Shown: one piece after another, positions 25,152 through 36,050 of the stretch
Numbering within the stretch: position 1 is the stretch's first letter
Layout: every line of letters begins with the position of its first letter
DNA from: Zygnema circumcarinatum
Lineage: Eukaryota > Streptophyta > Zygnematophyceae > Zygnematales > Zygnemataceae
DNA: 64,000 nucleotides
Assembly (NCBI GenBank): GCA_037447605.1
Contig: CM074807.1
Coordinates: 919,963-983,962 of the forward strand
Reading direction: 5' to 3'
Position numbers and translations under genes: made by a program
Notes under the pieces: model-generated
Told to the model about the DNA's origin: nothing
What the model saw: the letters and a program-made list of their open reading frames with translations, nothing else
Databases searched by the model: none

Positions 25152-25666
25152 CGGAATTGCAAGATTTCGAACGCGAAAAGGTATTGATTTCGATTTCCGA
25201 ATTCGGATCGGAAACCACGGCTCCCCCCGAACCTGTCTGTCACGTCCGTACGGCGGAATAGGTTACAAAAATGCCCCCAAATTTCAGAATTCCGCGCTCC
25301 GAAACGGGGGGCCTCCAGAGGCTCCCCGTTTCGAAATTCCAGCTTTCCGCCGATGAGGAATCGTGCCCCGTCTTGTCGCCATGCGCGTCACGCACGTGCG
25401 AGCGCCTCACCGCCGCCGCCCGGACGCCGCGACCCGCCGCCGCGCAGAGCAGCGTTTCAGGGCTGGCACAGCTTTAGGGTTTCTCTTTCTCCCACCAACA
25501 TCACCCACTTTGCGGCAACCACGTCCTCACGGACCTCATAAGCACCACGGGAGAGTGGTCAGCGAGGACGCGAAGTGACGACGGCGGAGTTGAGCAGCGG
25601 TGAGTCCTTGCCCTTGCACCTGCCCCTGCCTCCCTCGCCCTGGCCCATGCCTCCCTTGTCTCCCTT

Positions 25667-26103
25667 GCTGCTCTTTCTGCTGCTGCTGCTGCTGCTGCTG
25701 GTTTTTTTTTTGCTGCTTCTTTTTCTGCTGCTGTTGCTATTGCTGTGCTGCTGTTGCTCGTGCTGCTGTTGTTCCTCCTGCTGCTGTTGCTGCTACTGCT
25801 GCTGCTGCTCTTGCTGCTGGTGCTGGCTGCTGCTTCTGCTTCTGCTGTTGTTACTGCTGCTGCTTCTGCTGTTGCTACTGCTGCTGCTTCTTTTTCTGCT
25901 GCTGCTGCTACTACTGCTGTTGTTGTTGCTGTTGGTGGTGGTGCTGCTGCTACTACTGCTGTTGTTGTTGCTGTTGGTGCTGCTGTTGCTGCTGCTGCTG
26001 CTGCTTCTGCTTCTGCTGTTGCTCTTATTGTTCTGTTTTTTTGGCTGCTGCTTTTTCTACTGCTGTTGCTCCTATTGCTTCTGCTTCTTTTTCTGCTGCT
26101 GCA
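25667..26103 (+). repeat. CTG-rich array, left arm
   Basis: An imperfect CTG/TTG/CTT trinucleotide array that is open in all plus frames. The encoded poly-Leu/Cys or poly-Ala/Ser frames are repeat artefacts. It is mirrored by CAG-rich sequence in the right arm. Confidence 0.85.
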
Positions 26104-26162
26104 TTTCGCATTCTGCATTCCGCATTCCCCATTCCGCATTCGGCATTCCGCATTCCGCATTC
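26104..26162 (+). repeat. GCATTC(C/T) short tandem array
   Basis: About eight tandem copies of a 7-base word (CGCATTC and variants). Shorter versions occur near 27815-27842 and 28262-28320 on the other strand, so the array is part of the repeated unit of the fold-back element. Confidence 0.75.
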
Positions 26163-26312
26163 TGCCTCCCTTGCACCTGCTACAGCCTCCCTTGCCTTTG
26201 CCCCTTGTTGAGTTGCCCTTGCCTCTGTCTTCCTTGCCTTGTGCCCCTCGTTCCTTTGCTTATGCTTCTGTTGTGTGTATGATTGTATGCCATTCCTCCC
26301 TCTCCCTATTAA

Positions 26313-26383
26313 GTTGAGGTGGCGAATTGGTTACGCAACTGTTGCAAAACAGTAATAAAGGGGTTCAAATCCCCTCTTCAACT
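26313..26383 (+). repeat. tRNA-like unit 1 (SINE-like head)
   Basis: A 71-nt tRNA-like fold. The acceptor stem GTTGAGG/CTTCAAC pairs over seven positions with one G-U. The D arm has GCG/CGC with GG in the loop. The anticodon arm is ACTGT/ACAGT around TGCAAA. The T arm is AGGGG TTCAAAT CCCCT, followed by a T discriminator. The A box (TGGCGAATTGG) and B box (GGTTCAAATCC) fit Pol III promoters. The anticodon loop is one base short, so this is tRNA-derived rather than a standard tRNA gene. Confidence 0.7.
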
Positions 26384-26741
26384 TCTAGTGTTTATTCACT
26401 TTTCTATTTTTATTTATTTAAACTTTTTGTGTTTTTGCTTCATATGCCAAATATTTGTTGTTATTTTTTTTTAGTTGTTTTTATTCTATCTATCTATTCT
26501 TTATTCTATATTTTATCCTATCTGCTGCGGCTGTTTCTCTTGCTGCTGTTGTAGCATTCATTTTTTTTTGTTTTTGATGCTGCATTTTGCAATACGCATT
26601 TTGCCCCAGCCTCCTTTGCCTTTGCCCCTTGTTGTGTTGCCCTTGCCTTTGTCTTCCTTGCCTTTGCTTGTGCCCCTCATTCCTTTGCTTATGCTACTGT
26701 TGTGTGTATGATTGTATGTCATTCCTCCCTCTCCCCATTAA

Positions 26742-26820
26742 GTCAAAGTGGCGAATTGGTTACGCAACTGTTGCAAAACATTGCAACAGTAATAAAGGGG
26801 TTCAAATCCCCACTTCAACT
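26742..26820 (+). repeat. tRNA-like unit 2, damaged
   Basis: Same unit 429 bp downstream of unit 1. The D arm and T loop are retained. The anticodon arm carries an 8-base insertion (TTGCAAAACATTGCAA), and the acceptor stem has two mispairs. Confidence 0.65.
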
Positions 26821-26949
26821 TGTAGTGTTTTTTTATTCTTTTATTTTTATTTATTTAAAGTTTTGTGTTTTTGCTTTATATGCCAAACATTTGTTGGTAT
26901 TTTTTTTAGTTGTTTTTATTGCTTTTTACCATCTCCTTCAAAACTTTGA

Positions 26950-27600
26950 ATTGGGTTGTTGTTGTAGCGCAATTTAGAACATTGAATACGCTTCTCCCAT
27001 GAATGTACACATGAAACACAAAGTAATGGCTTGTGTGGAATCTCAAGTAAAGATGCAACGACAAAGACTGGAGTGGGAGAAACAACAATGAGAGTTTACT
27101 GAGGCAAGGCGAATCCAAGATGAAGAAGAAGAACAAAAATTACAAATATAAGATTCTCAAGAAGAACAAAGATTACACATTATTGGAGCAGCGTAAAAAA
27201 GCTATTAATGTTAAAACATGATATTATTTGCATTTAGAATCGCTTAAAGGAGAATACAGGAGAACTCATAAAAGTGTGTGCACAAAGAGAGGGAGGGAAG
27301 GAGGCCAGGGGGGGGTGTCTTAGTGATGCCAGTACTTACTAAATTGAGAATGAATGGCACAAGTTTTTATAATGAGACATGGTTTTTATTTTGTATACAA
27401 AAAGTATTTTTATATATGTTTGTGTGTATGTATATATGTGTATGCATTATTTGCGTTAATGTGTTTTTATAAGAACAAAGAAAGAGTAGTAGTTGTGTAT
27501 GCTACAAGGAAGATTCAGAAACATTTATACAATCTCATCAATTGAAACAAATAAAGGTAAAAAGCAAAAAAGACAACAAAGAAATAACAACAAATATTTG
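26950..27600 (+). pseudogene. Unique centre of the element, possible decayed coding remnant
   Basis: Between the arms lies non-repetitive AT-rich sequence. From about 27010 to 27200 one plus-strand frame reads Gln/Glu/Arg-rich, helix-like text (for example QRQRLEWEKQQ and ARRIQDEEEEQKLQ) interrupted by stops. This could be a degraded coiled-coil segment of a transposon-encoded or captured protein. I do not recognise the family. Confidence 0.35.
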
Positions 27601-27657
27601 ACATATGAAGCAAAAACACAAAAACTATAAATGAATAAAAATAGAATAAACACTACA

Positions 27658-27728
27658 AGTCGAAGAGGGAATTAGAACCCTTTTATTACTATTTTGCAAT
27701 AGTTGCGTAACCAATCCACCACTTCAAC
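27658..27728 (-). repeat. tRNA-like unit 3
   Basis: A 71-nt unit on the minus strand. The acceptor stem GTTGAAG/CTTCGAC pairs with one G-U. The anticodon stem ACTAT/ATAGT shows a compensated base-pair change relative to units 1 and 4. The T stem is weakened. Confidence 0.7.
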
Positions 27729-28033
27729 TTAATTGGAAGGGGAGGAATAACATACACTCATACACAACACAAGCATAGGCAAAGGAACTGGAGGCGGTAG
27801 ACTAAGGCAAGGGAGGCAGAATGCGGAATGCGGAATGCAGAATGTAGCAGCAAAAAAAAAAGCATGCTGCAACAGCAATAGCAAAAGCAGAAGCAGATAG
27901 AATAATATATAGAATAAAGAATGGATAGATAGAATAAAAACAACTAGAAAAAATAACAACATATGTTTGGTATATGAAGCAAAAACACAAAAACTTTAAA
28001 TAAATAAAAATAAAAGAATGAATAAACACTACA

Positions 28034-28104
28034 AGTCAAAGAGGGGATTTGAACCCCTTTATTACTGTTTTGCAACAGTTGCGTAACCAATCCGCCACTT
28101 TGAC
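28034..28104 (-). repeat. tRNA-like unit 4, best preserved
   Basis: A 71-nt unit on the minus strand. The acceptor stem GTCAAAG/CTTTGAC is perfectly paired, with T arm AGGGG/CCCCT and loop TTCAAAT, anticodon arm ACTGT/ACAGT with GCA in the loop, and a T discriminator as in tRNA-Cys. A and B boxes are intact. It lies 376 bp from unit 3. Confidence 0.72.
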
Positions 28105-28384
28105 TTAATGGGGAGGGGGAGGAATAACACACACTCATATACGTAGCAATGGCATAAGCGAAGGAACGGGAGGCACAAGCAAAAGGAAGGGAAGACAGAG
28201 GCAAGGGCAACACAGCAAGGGGCAAAGGCAAAGGAGGCTAGGGCATGGGCAAGGGAGGCAAAATGCGGAATGTGGAATGCGAAATGAGAAATGAGGAATG
28301 CAGAATGCAGAATACCAAATGCAGCATCCAAAAAATAATGAAAATTGCTGCAGCAGTAACAACATAAAAGCAAAAGCAGAAAAA

Positions 28385-28870
28385 GCAACACCACAAAAAG
28401 CAGCAGCAGCAGCATCAACAATAGCAGCAGCATGAACAGCAGCAGCAAAAAAACCAAGAGCAAAAAAAGCAACAGCAACATCAACATCAACATCAACTGC
28501 AGCAGCAGGAGATGTAGCAGCAGAAACAGTATCAACAGCAGTAGCAGCGGCAGCAGCACAACAACAACAGCAGAAACAGCAGATGAAGAAGAAGAGGCAG
28601 CAGCAGCAGCAAAAAAACCAAGAGCAAAAAAAGCAACAGCAACATCAACTGCAGCAGCAGGAGAGTAGCAGCAGAAACAGTATCAACAGCAGTAGCAGCG
28701 GCAGCAGCACAACAACAACAGCAGAAACAGCAGATGAAGGGGAAGAAGAGGCAGCAGCAGCAGCAAAAAAAGCAAGAGCAAAAAAAGCACCAGCATAAGA
28801 AGCAGGAGCAACATCAACAACAGCAGCATAAAAAGCAGCAACAGCAGCAGTAGCAAAAAGAGCACCAAGG
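28385..28870 (-). repeat. CAG/CTG-rich array, right arm
   Basis: Imperfect CAG trinucleotide array (CTG on the minus strand) corresponding to 25667-26103 of the left arm. It contains a tandem duplication of roughly 130 bp: the segment around 28530-28640 recurs around 28665-28770. Confidence 0.85.
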
Positions 28871-28884
28871 GAGACAAAGGATGC

Positions 28885-29100
28885 ATGAGCAAAGGCGAGG
28901 GAGGCAGGGGCAGGTGCAAGAGCACAGGAGGCAGGGGCAAGGGAAAGGGAGGCAGGGGGAAGGGCAGGGAAGGCAGGGGCAAGGGTAAGGGAGGCAGGGG
29001 CAAGGGTAAGGGAGGCAGGGGGAAGGGCAAGGGAGGCAGGGGCAAGGGCAAGGGAGGCAGGGGCAAGGGTAAGGGAGGCAGGGGCAAGGGCAAGGACTCA
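28885..29100. repeat. 21-bp G-rich minisatellite
   Basis: About ten tandem copies of a unit close to GGAGGCAGGGGCAAGGGTAA. Only a short stretch of equivalent sequence is present in the left arm (25610-25670), so the array expanded after the arms separated. Confidence 0.85.
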
Positions 29101-29569
29101 CCGCTGCTCAAGTCCGCCGTCGTCCCCATAAACCGATCGCGCTCTTGCCGTGGTCGACGGCACACCGCTCACCGTTCACTGGGGTGAGGCGAGAGGACGC
29201 TCTGCTCGTTCCGCTGCAAGGATAGCTCGGGCGATGGCGAGGGAGGAGCCCTAAACCCTAAACCCGAGCTGATATGAGCTCGCAGCGAGCGAGCAGGCGG
29301 GCAGGCGGCGGGCGCGAGGCGCCGCGGCGGGACGCCGCTCGCGCGGTGGTGACGCGCGTAGCGACAAAACGGAGGGCGGCGAGCGACAGGCGGCGGAGGG
29401 AGCGCGGGGGGGCGAAAAGGGGGGAGTCAAACCTGGCCCGGAGATACAAAGGTAAAATAATTGCTCTCTGGAATTCGTGACGCCCGAGCCTGTCGAACGT
29501 CCACTTTTCGCGGAATTGGGCTGCCGTACAACGCGGAATTAGGTCCGGGGGTTTTCTGAATTGATTTGG

Positions 29570-29597
29570 CGCTGGTCTAAGTCTGACTCCCCCTAAT
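29570..29597 (-). repeat. Right terminal inverted repeat
   Basis: Reverse complement matches 25124-25151 at 25 of 28 positions, ending ...GTCTGACTCCCCCTA on the plus strand. Confidence 0.8.
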
Positions 29598-30297
29598 GTC
29601 TGAATGTAAGAAAGAAAAGGTTGGAGAACCTCCAAGTTTGGTATCGTAAAATTTCGAAATTCGCTACCAGAGCAATGCAGTGCTGCGGTGCTAATGCCAT
29701 GCCCACGCCCATGCCCACGCCCATGCCCACGCCCATGCCCACGCCCATGCCCACGCCATGACCACGCCCATGCCCATGCCATGCCCATGCCATGCCCATG
29801 CCATCCCCATGCCATGCCCATGCCCATGCTCAAGCCCATGCCAACGCGTTACCATGCTCATGGGCAGCTAGACACATCATATCACGGTACTACCTGCCGT
29901 CATGCCCTCATGGCACATGGCATGGATGGCGCCATGCCATGCCATGCCAGGCCATGCCATGCCATGCCATGGGCATGGGCATGCCGCGTCCCGCGAGGCC
30001 TGCCAGGCGAGGCGGCGGCTGCCAGCGCGGCGCCGGGGAGCGGGACACGTGCCGCGCTGCCCGAGGCTGGTCGGGGGAGGGAGAGGGAGTCAAGAGGAGG
30101 AGACGGGGCGGGAGAGGGAGGGAGGCACAGAGGGAGAGTGGCAGGGGGAGTTAGGAGAAAGGGGTGGACGAAGGACAGAAAGGCAGGAAGAGTGAAGCGG
30201 AAAGAGAGAGGGACAGGGAGAGAGAGGGAGAGGGAGGGAGAGGGGAGGTAGGGAGGGAGGGAGGGGAAGGGATACCTTGAGTGGACTTGACGGCGCC
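29598..30297. repeat. CATGCC/CACGCC arrays and promoter of the IFRD gene
   Basis: 29697-29835 is a tandem array built on CCCATGCCCACG. 29920-29990 is rich in CCATG words. 30070-30275 is GGGA-rich. The last part must hold the IFRD promoter and 5' UTR. Reading frames here (Met/Pro/Cys/His-rich or Gly/Met-rich) are artefacts of the arrays. Confidence 0.7.
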
Positions 30298-33200
30298 ATG
30301 GCACGAAGTACGTTCGCTTTGTGATTCTCTACTGCCATTGTTGACGCTTGTTTTACCTTTTCAATTGGACTGCAACAACTGGAAGTAAGAAAGGAGTTCA
30401 GGCTGAAGTTTTAAAGTTTGTGAGTCAAGCAGCTTTGCTGCATTCAAACTCTTTATTCGGAATCCAGTTGTGCTGATTAGGTCTTTCTCTGTTGCAGAGA
30501 AGGGCAGCAGACGCGCCGTTAGGGCTGACGACAGCGACGACGACACCGTGAGTACTGCATCCACTGCCTCGTGTGAGCTGCTCGATGGAAGAGAGGCGGA
30601 TGAAGAGTACGACGAGAGCAGCATTTTGGAGGGCTATCTCGATGATCTCTACGAGAAGAGGTGGGCCGAATTATTGCAGATTATCATATTTAGGTGTTTA
30701 CTCCAGCATTGGCAACTTGCTTTCTGACAAACTTGATGTGAACTCCTGTAAGGTTACGACCGTTGCTGGCCGTGAAATAGGTCAAAGGCTCTGCGTTTGG
30801 AGCCGTTTTAATTGTTACTTATTTACTAAGCAGAATCATTTATGGAAGTGCTTTTTGATCAACCTTAGGTTGTGTGTTTGCAGGAGCTCTACGCGAGAGA
30901 CGGCCCTGAAGGGCTTAATTGCTGCATTTTCCAGTCAAGTGTTGACTGATTTTGCCGAGGCAAAGTGAGTTTTTTCCCCCGCAGCCTAGTGCATCATGGA
31001 GAGAAAGAGTGAGATGAGAGTGTGGTGTATGCCCGTGAAAAAGTGTTATGTAGATTATTCAAACTTCTGCAAGCTTACAGAAATTCGTCTCATTGCCTAG
31101 TTGAGTATAAAGGATTGGGATTAACATTATTTGAAACCCCTGTACTTTCATTGTCTATAGTTAAACTGGGCCATCAAGCATTGTTGTAGTGAATTCATGT
31201 AGTCACTTACAAAATGGATTTGCTTTGCTGCATGTTTTTATCCGAGTAAGATGATTCATTGCATTGCGGTCGACAAAAATATTGTTACAAACTAGTCCTC
31301 TGGAGTATGGGCTTCCTTTATTTCAGAAATTTTCTGTCAGGACGTGTTTCAGCTCATACTTGCGCTTAATAAGCCCCTTACCTTAAATGTATTTTTTTTT
31401 TACTTTATGGGCAGCTGCTTGCTAAGGCCGAGTTAAATTCAGTTGAGCGTTGATTTGACTTATTTATACAGTGTTCAATAAGTGCTAATTATGTTTGTCT
31501 ATTTGCAATTCCCATGGTGATGTTGATGCTCATATTTCTGATGCTTATTTTTTAAAAGGGATTGCATGCTTGCTTGCTTGCATCTTGGACAGGTCGGAAA
31601 CATTGGTTCAACAGTTTGTTGGATCAGTAAAGAGGGGCAGTGCAACCGAGGTAGCACTCGCGGCAAGAGCACTCGGTTAGTGAATGAAGCCTACTGCATG
31701 TTTTTTCCATGTGCTTAGATGTTCAAAGCTCGACGACGGTTCCTTTGAAGTGGGCGGACATTTGAAACAGAGAGCGTTAGCTTAATTCTGTCGCCAATCG
31801 ATCTCTTATGCTAACTCAAGGGGTAGCTCGAAATGACTAGACTAGCTTGTCGTAGTGCTCCTTCCCTTCAGATTTTTACCTACGCATTTATTTAGCTTTG
31901 GATGCGGAATTGCAGGTATGCTCACGCTTACTCTTGGAGCGAGCACTACTTCAGAGCATGTGTTGGAAGAAGCTGCTCCGACACTCAAACTAGTGGCAAA
32001 AAGTAGCTCAGCCGCTGCAGCGCGGATATCAGTAAGCACCTGAATAGCTTTTGTGGAAGCACACCATGCTATCTGTTTGCCTTTTTTTTCCGTTGGAGAG
32101 ATGAGAGGGCATGACGACAGCTTTGTCTGCCAACATCGTCCCAAATATTCCTATCTTGGACAGAAACATTGAAGCTTTATTTCCTTGTGCAAAAAACTGA
32201 GAATGCTCTGATTTGTTGCTACTGTCCGAACAGGCTTTGGAATCGCTGGCAATGCTGACCTTCATCAGTGCTCCGGAGACAGAGACAACAGAGGAAATTA
32301 TGGCGATGCTTTGGAAAATCACTGGCCATGCAGGGACAGCAAGTGCTGCACAGGTAACACTTCCATCGAAACATACCGTCAGATTAAAGTTTAAAGAGTG
32401 TGCATTTCGAAAATGTGCATATCGCAGATTAGAATGACTTGGAATTTCAGTTGATGGGGTTTTCCGGCTCCAAATTTTTGAGGCCGGGTCTTTGTTGAGT
32501 GCAGAAGGCAGGGGCAATGCCGCCATCCGGCCCTGTGAGAGCGGCAGCATTGACTGCATGGAGCCTGTTGCTATCTACAATTCCTTCAGACCACACAGCA
32601 GAGCAGTACGGCCGCAGGTAGGGCTAGCATTATCTGGTCATTTGCCTGAGTATGATAAGGGGAAGTGAGTACTATCATCTAGAACCTTTCCTTTTTGGAA
32701 GAGGTATCAGGGGCAGGGCCTGCTGCTGAAGAGTAGATCAGTCAGAGAAGAGCATTACTTTGGTTATTGCTAGAATTGGCCTCGTTGAAATGGTTAGGGG
32801 TGAATACAATGGAGGGAGCGAAGAGTACTTTGCTGGTTATGGAGAGAGTGAGTGAGGGAGGCGGAGCAGGAGGTGAGGAGTAGTTGATTAGCGGAAGCTA
32901 CAATGAACCAGAAGAAGTAGGAGAGAAATCGGAGGCAGGTGGAAGCTTCTGAGTACATTCAGAATAAGCTATGTGACTGTTTGATTGTCTGGGAGGAAAT
33001 GCAGGGAGATTTATAGCTTGGCTGAGCTCCTCAAAGATGGAGATCTTAGTGTTCGAACAGCGGCGGGCGAAGCCATTGCTTTGCTGCATGAGGCCGGCAG
33101 CGAAGATGCGAGAGGCAGTGATGCCGATGATACTTTGAGTGATGTGGCTATCTATGAGGAAAGCGTGGCACCAGGTGTGAACCGAAAATTCGTGGAATTT

Positions 33201-35261
33201 GGATGTGTTGTTTGAAAACGTTGTAACAACTGTAAGTTTTGTGCGGAAAGGTTGTCAATAGAGAAAGTTGGGGCTTCATGGGTCCCTTCTGCATTGAAAC
33301 ACTTGTAAAGGATGCTTCTTTATGTGTGAGTAGTTTGAGCTAAACAGAAAGGTGAGGAATAGAGGTCGATAAAATTAGAAGCAGTACTTCCTCTGCTCGT
33401 CGATTCCATCTTTTCTGTTTACAAGGAGAGACAATTTAAGCTCGTTGAGAGTTTCGTGTCTGTGTTGCTTGTTAGGAGGGATAAGTTGCCCCACGATCTG
33501 ACAAGTAGGACTGATGGGCTCTGTTACTATCACTGGGAAGGGCTTCTTGCAGAAGAGGTGGTGGAACAAATGAGGGCCCTTACAGTCCAGGGAGGGGGGA
33601 AAAGACATTCTAAACGAGACCGCTTGTCACAGAAAACAAGTTTTCGAGAAATTCTGTCTTCCATTGAGGTAAGTGACCTACTCTTTTAAGGATCGCTGTG
33701 ACCATGTCCCAGCTGTACGGGACTGCTGTTGTTTTGAAGAGAATAAGTTAGAGCGTTGATTTTCGAAGCATTTCGTGAGAAGGTCAGTATGATGATGACC
33801 TCTTCTTGTGGATAACCAGCCATCCGCTGAGTCGAACTGTTGCCTTCTTTCCTTAACAATTCCGTGCAGGAGGGAGGCGTACCGGAGACCACTGTCAAGC
33901 TGAAACATGGGGATAGCCTTCGCATTTCCACTTGGACCCAAACAGTGCAGGTGAAGTTCAAGTAGATTGAATAAGGAAGGGCTCAAATTTGCTTTCCATC
34001 GTCCTATTTAGGCCATTCTGAGTTGCATGTGGTGCACGAGTACAGGTGCATGTGGTAGTGAGAGCCATCAGCATGCGCGATTTTCAGTTTAGTATTTCTG
34101 TGATGGAAGTGCATTGATTAGAGAGGTTCATGTTAACACCTATGCTGCCTAAGGACGAGTAAAATACTCTTGCCCGAGTAGCCAAAATGTTTTATGTAAC
34201 CTTCCATTGTAGCTCGTAAATTGCTTGAGAGCTAGGAATGCCTCGGTATAGAATTGCTGGAAACTGGTACAGGCATTGCATTGCATTGCATTGCAGGAAG
34301 TAACAATGCCGCTTTTGCAATGGGCCTTGCAGCTTAATGCACTGCGCAAATTTCTAGCAGAAGGTTTTCAACGGCACTTGCAGGTGAATATGTGACCTCT
34401 TTCCAGGCTTTAACAATGTGACATCAGGAAGGAGGAGAAAAATATTAAGTGGGAAAGTGGGCCCTTTCTTTTTTGCAGCTGTTAGGGTGCATGTGAAGCA
34501 CTACGCAAACGTGGGGATTCTTTATTCTTAGGTTTCGGAAGTTGAGGTTGTTTTTGAAGGGCTACGACGAGGCGTGTTATAAATCATCTTGGGTCCTCTT
34601 TTTGAAATTTCAGACTTCCTATTGACCCGTTTCTATTACGTTCCCAAACAAGGCTTTATGTTTAGGTAGAATGTCAAGTAGGATTGCTGACCATGCCGAG
34701 TTCTGAATCTGCAGGAAAATACTCTTTTACATGAGATATTTGAGTTTGAACCGAGGGTTACCAAGGCAGCAGGATTCCGTTCCCTAGCTGAAAAGGTATT
34801 GCTATCATGACTTAAAACTGTTGCGCCTTGACTGAAATCGTTAGGTTCACGTGCCTTCTTTTGACACTTTGCGTCAGTAGGATTGAATCTGTTTTCTAGT
34901 TCCATTTGCCATTAATAAACGACTAGTTCTGATCTTCCCTGATCTTCCAAAACCTTGCAATGGTGGGAATGTCTATTTGGGCATCAAGCTTAAGAGACGA
35001 CCCGAAACATCTTTGTGAGCTTTTAGATGGAGGGGGAAATGCATGCAGAGAATGTACCGATCACCAAATTCGGTACTGAACAAGGCCCGAACACAGGCAC
35101 GAAGCCAGAGCCGCTCCATGGCGGCGGTCAGTTCCCGTTTCAGTTCCCATCGTCTAAGAGCCCCTCAATCCTGTCCCCTTTGTGTTTCAGAATATTTGAA
35201 TTACAGTGATACTGACAATTTTTTTCTCTCCGATGTTTCCCCTTCACTAACGTTCTCGTAG
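30298..35261 (+). CDS. IFRD (interferon-related developmental regulator) family protein, 13 exons
   Basis: Exons: 30298-30307, 30498-30660, 30884-30964, 31593-31675, 31916-32031, 32234-32353, 32505-32617, 33005-33174, 33553-33668, 33870-33950, 34297-34383, 34715-34795, 35049-35261, giving 477 residues with all phases closing. The first coding exon is only 10 nt (ATGGCACGAA then GTACGT). The N-terminal acidic, Ser-rich segment is followed by the family blocks LDDLYEKR, STRETALKGLI, KRGSATEVALAARALG and GMLTLTLGAS, which form ARM-like helices. The C-terminal IFRD block has TTVKLKHGDSLRISTW, ENTLLHEIFEFEP and YRSPNSVLNKARTQ. In animals the family includes transcriptional co-regulators, and plant members have been linked to salt response. 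It likely acts in nucleus or cytosol. The exact C terminus after about 35175 is uncertain, since another splice is possible. Confidence 0.9.
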
Positions 35262-36050
35262 CGGCCTACAATGTCTCCCTTACTAATTAGGAATGTGTGG
35301 CAAAAAATGTCCCATCTGTATGCAGGCTGAAAACCAGGGCTCGTTCCATGCATTATCTGAAGACGACTATTGATGGCAAATGTGGAAGATTTGAACTATG
35401 GGACTCATGGCCTTGCCAATTGCTACGAGGATAAAGGCGGGAAGGAGAACCTAACTTGTAAATAATTTTGGTGCTTAGGGGGCTTTTAAGGTTCATTTTT
35501 GTTTGCCGGATGAATTCAAGACTATTGAAAGACGTTCAATGGGTTGGTTTTGTTGCATAGACCGTTACTGGGCAGGAAGGAGGGAGACGTGGGAGAGAGA
35601 GAATTAAGTGGGAGAGGTACATTACGTCACAGGCATCGTAAGATTGTGTGGACGCACTTCTCGCAATGCGTGAGAAGTTCCGTTACATCTGTTACTTTAC
35701 ATTTGTGAGCTTCTTAGAGGTTGAGAGCCTCCGTTTTTGAATCAGAAGAATTATCTAGGGTTTGTCGCTTCCCTTGTGCGACAGACTATATTAAGTTAGA
35801 GATGTCTGATTGCCTAATTGCTTGGCCAGCCTTGGCTTGTGAATATGCGCCAACTTATTCTGACATAATAATCTCATGTATGGCGCAGACTACGCAATGT
35901 CTTGATGCGAGGCGAATAAGGTAGGAACTACTTGTAGCCATGTGTCATTAGTACCCTCGGTAGATGCCTTTCCCCCATTCTGAGAAGAATGCGCCCATGG
36001 CACCTTATATAACGCCGTTTGGATTTTCAGTTAAGCTAACCCTTGGACTT
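35262..36050. other. Convergent 3' spacer
   Basis: Spacer between the 3' ends of the IFRD gene (plus) and the minus-strand gene at 36051. AT-moderate, with no repeats or gene seen. The short frames here have no recognisable content. Confidence 0.5.

Larger units (their letters stand above)
25124..29597. mobile_element. Fold-back (terminal inverted repeat) element, about 4.47 kb
   Basis: The ends form a 28-bp terminal inverted repeat. 25124-25151 matches the reverse complement of 29570-29597 at 25 of 28 positions, beginning TAGGGGGAGTCAGAC on each strand. Inside, the arms are also homologous in inverted orientation. 25577-25640 and the reverse complement of about 29080-29142 share GACGGCGGA, TTGAGCAGCGGTGAGTCC and the following CCTTGCCC text. 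CTG-rich arrays and two tRNA-like units each occur in both arms. A Pol-II-like splice donor (GCAGCG|GTGAGT) occurs at the same place in both arms. The centre (about 26950-27600) is unique. If the termini start at GGGGG, the flanks on both sides give a TA duplication. I see no intact transposase, so it would be non-autonomous, or two inverted copies fused. Confidence 0.75.

Noticed and set aside
25575-26317. Long Leu/Cys- and Ala/Ser-rich reading frames in the left arm
   Set aside because: They come from a CTG/CTT trinucleotide array that is open in all frames, with no domain or start context.
26313-26383. Calling the tRNA-like units functional tRNA-Cys genes
   Set aside because: The anticodon loop has six bases if the five-pair stem forms, and one unit has an insertion; a tRNA-derived repeat fits better.
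28385-28870. CRISPR array
   Set aside because: Simple trinucleotide repeat without spacers, in a plant nuclear context.
28062-29165. Long minus-strand Leu/Pro-rich frames in the right arm
   Set aside because: Same repeat in inverted orientation plus a 21-bp minisatellite; not coding.
29258-29839. Gly/Met/His-rich 193-codon frame
   Set aside because: Built on the CCCATGCCCACG array and the edge of the fold-back element.
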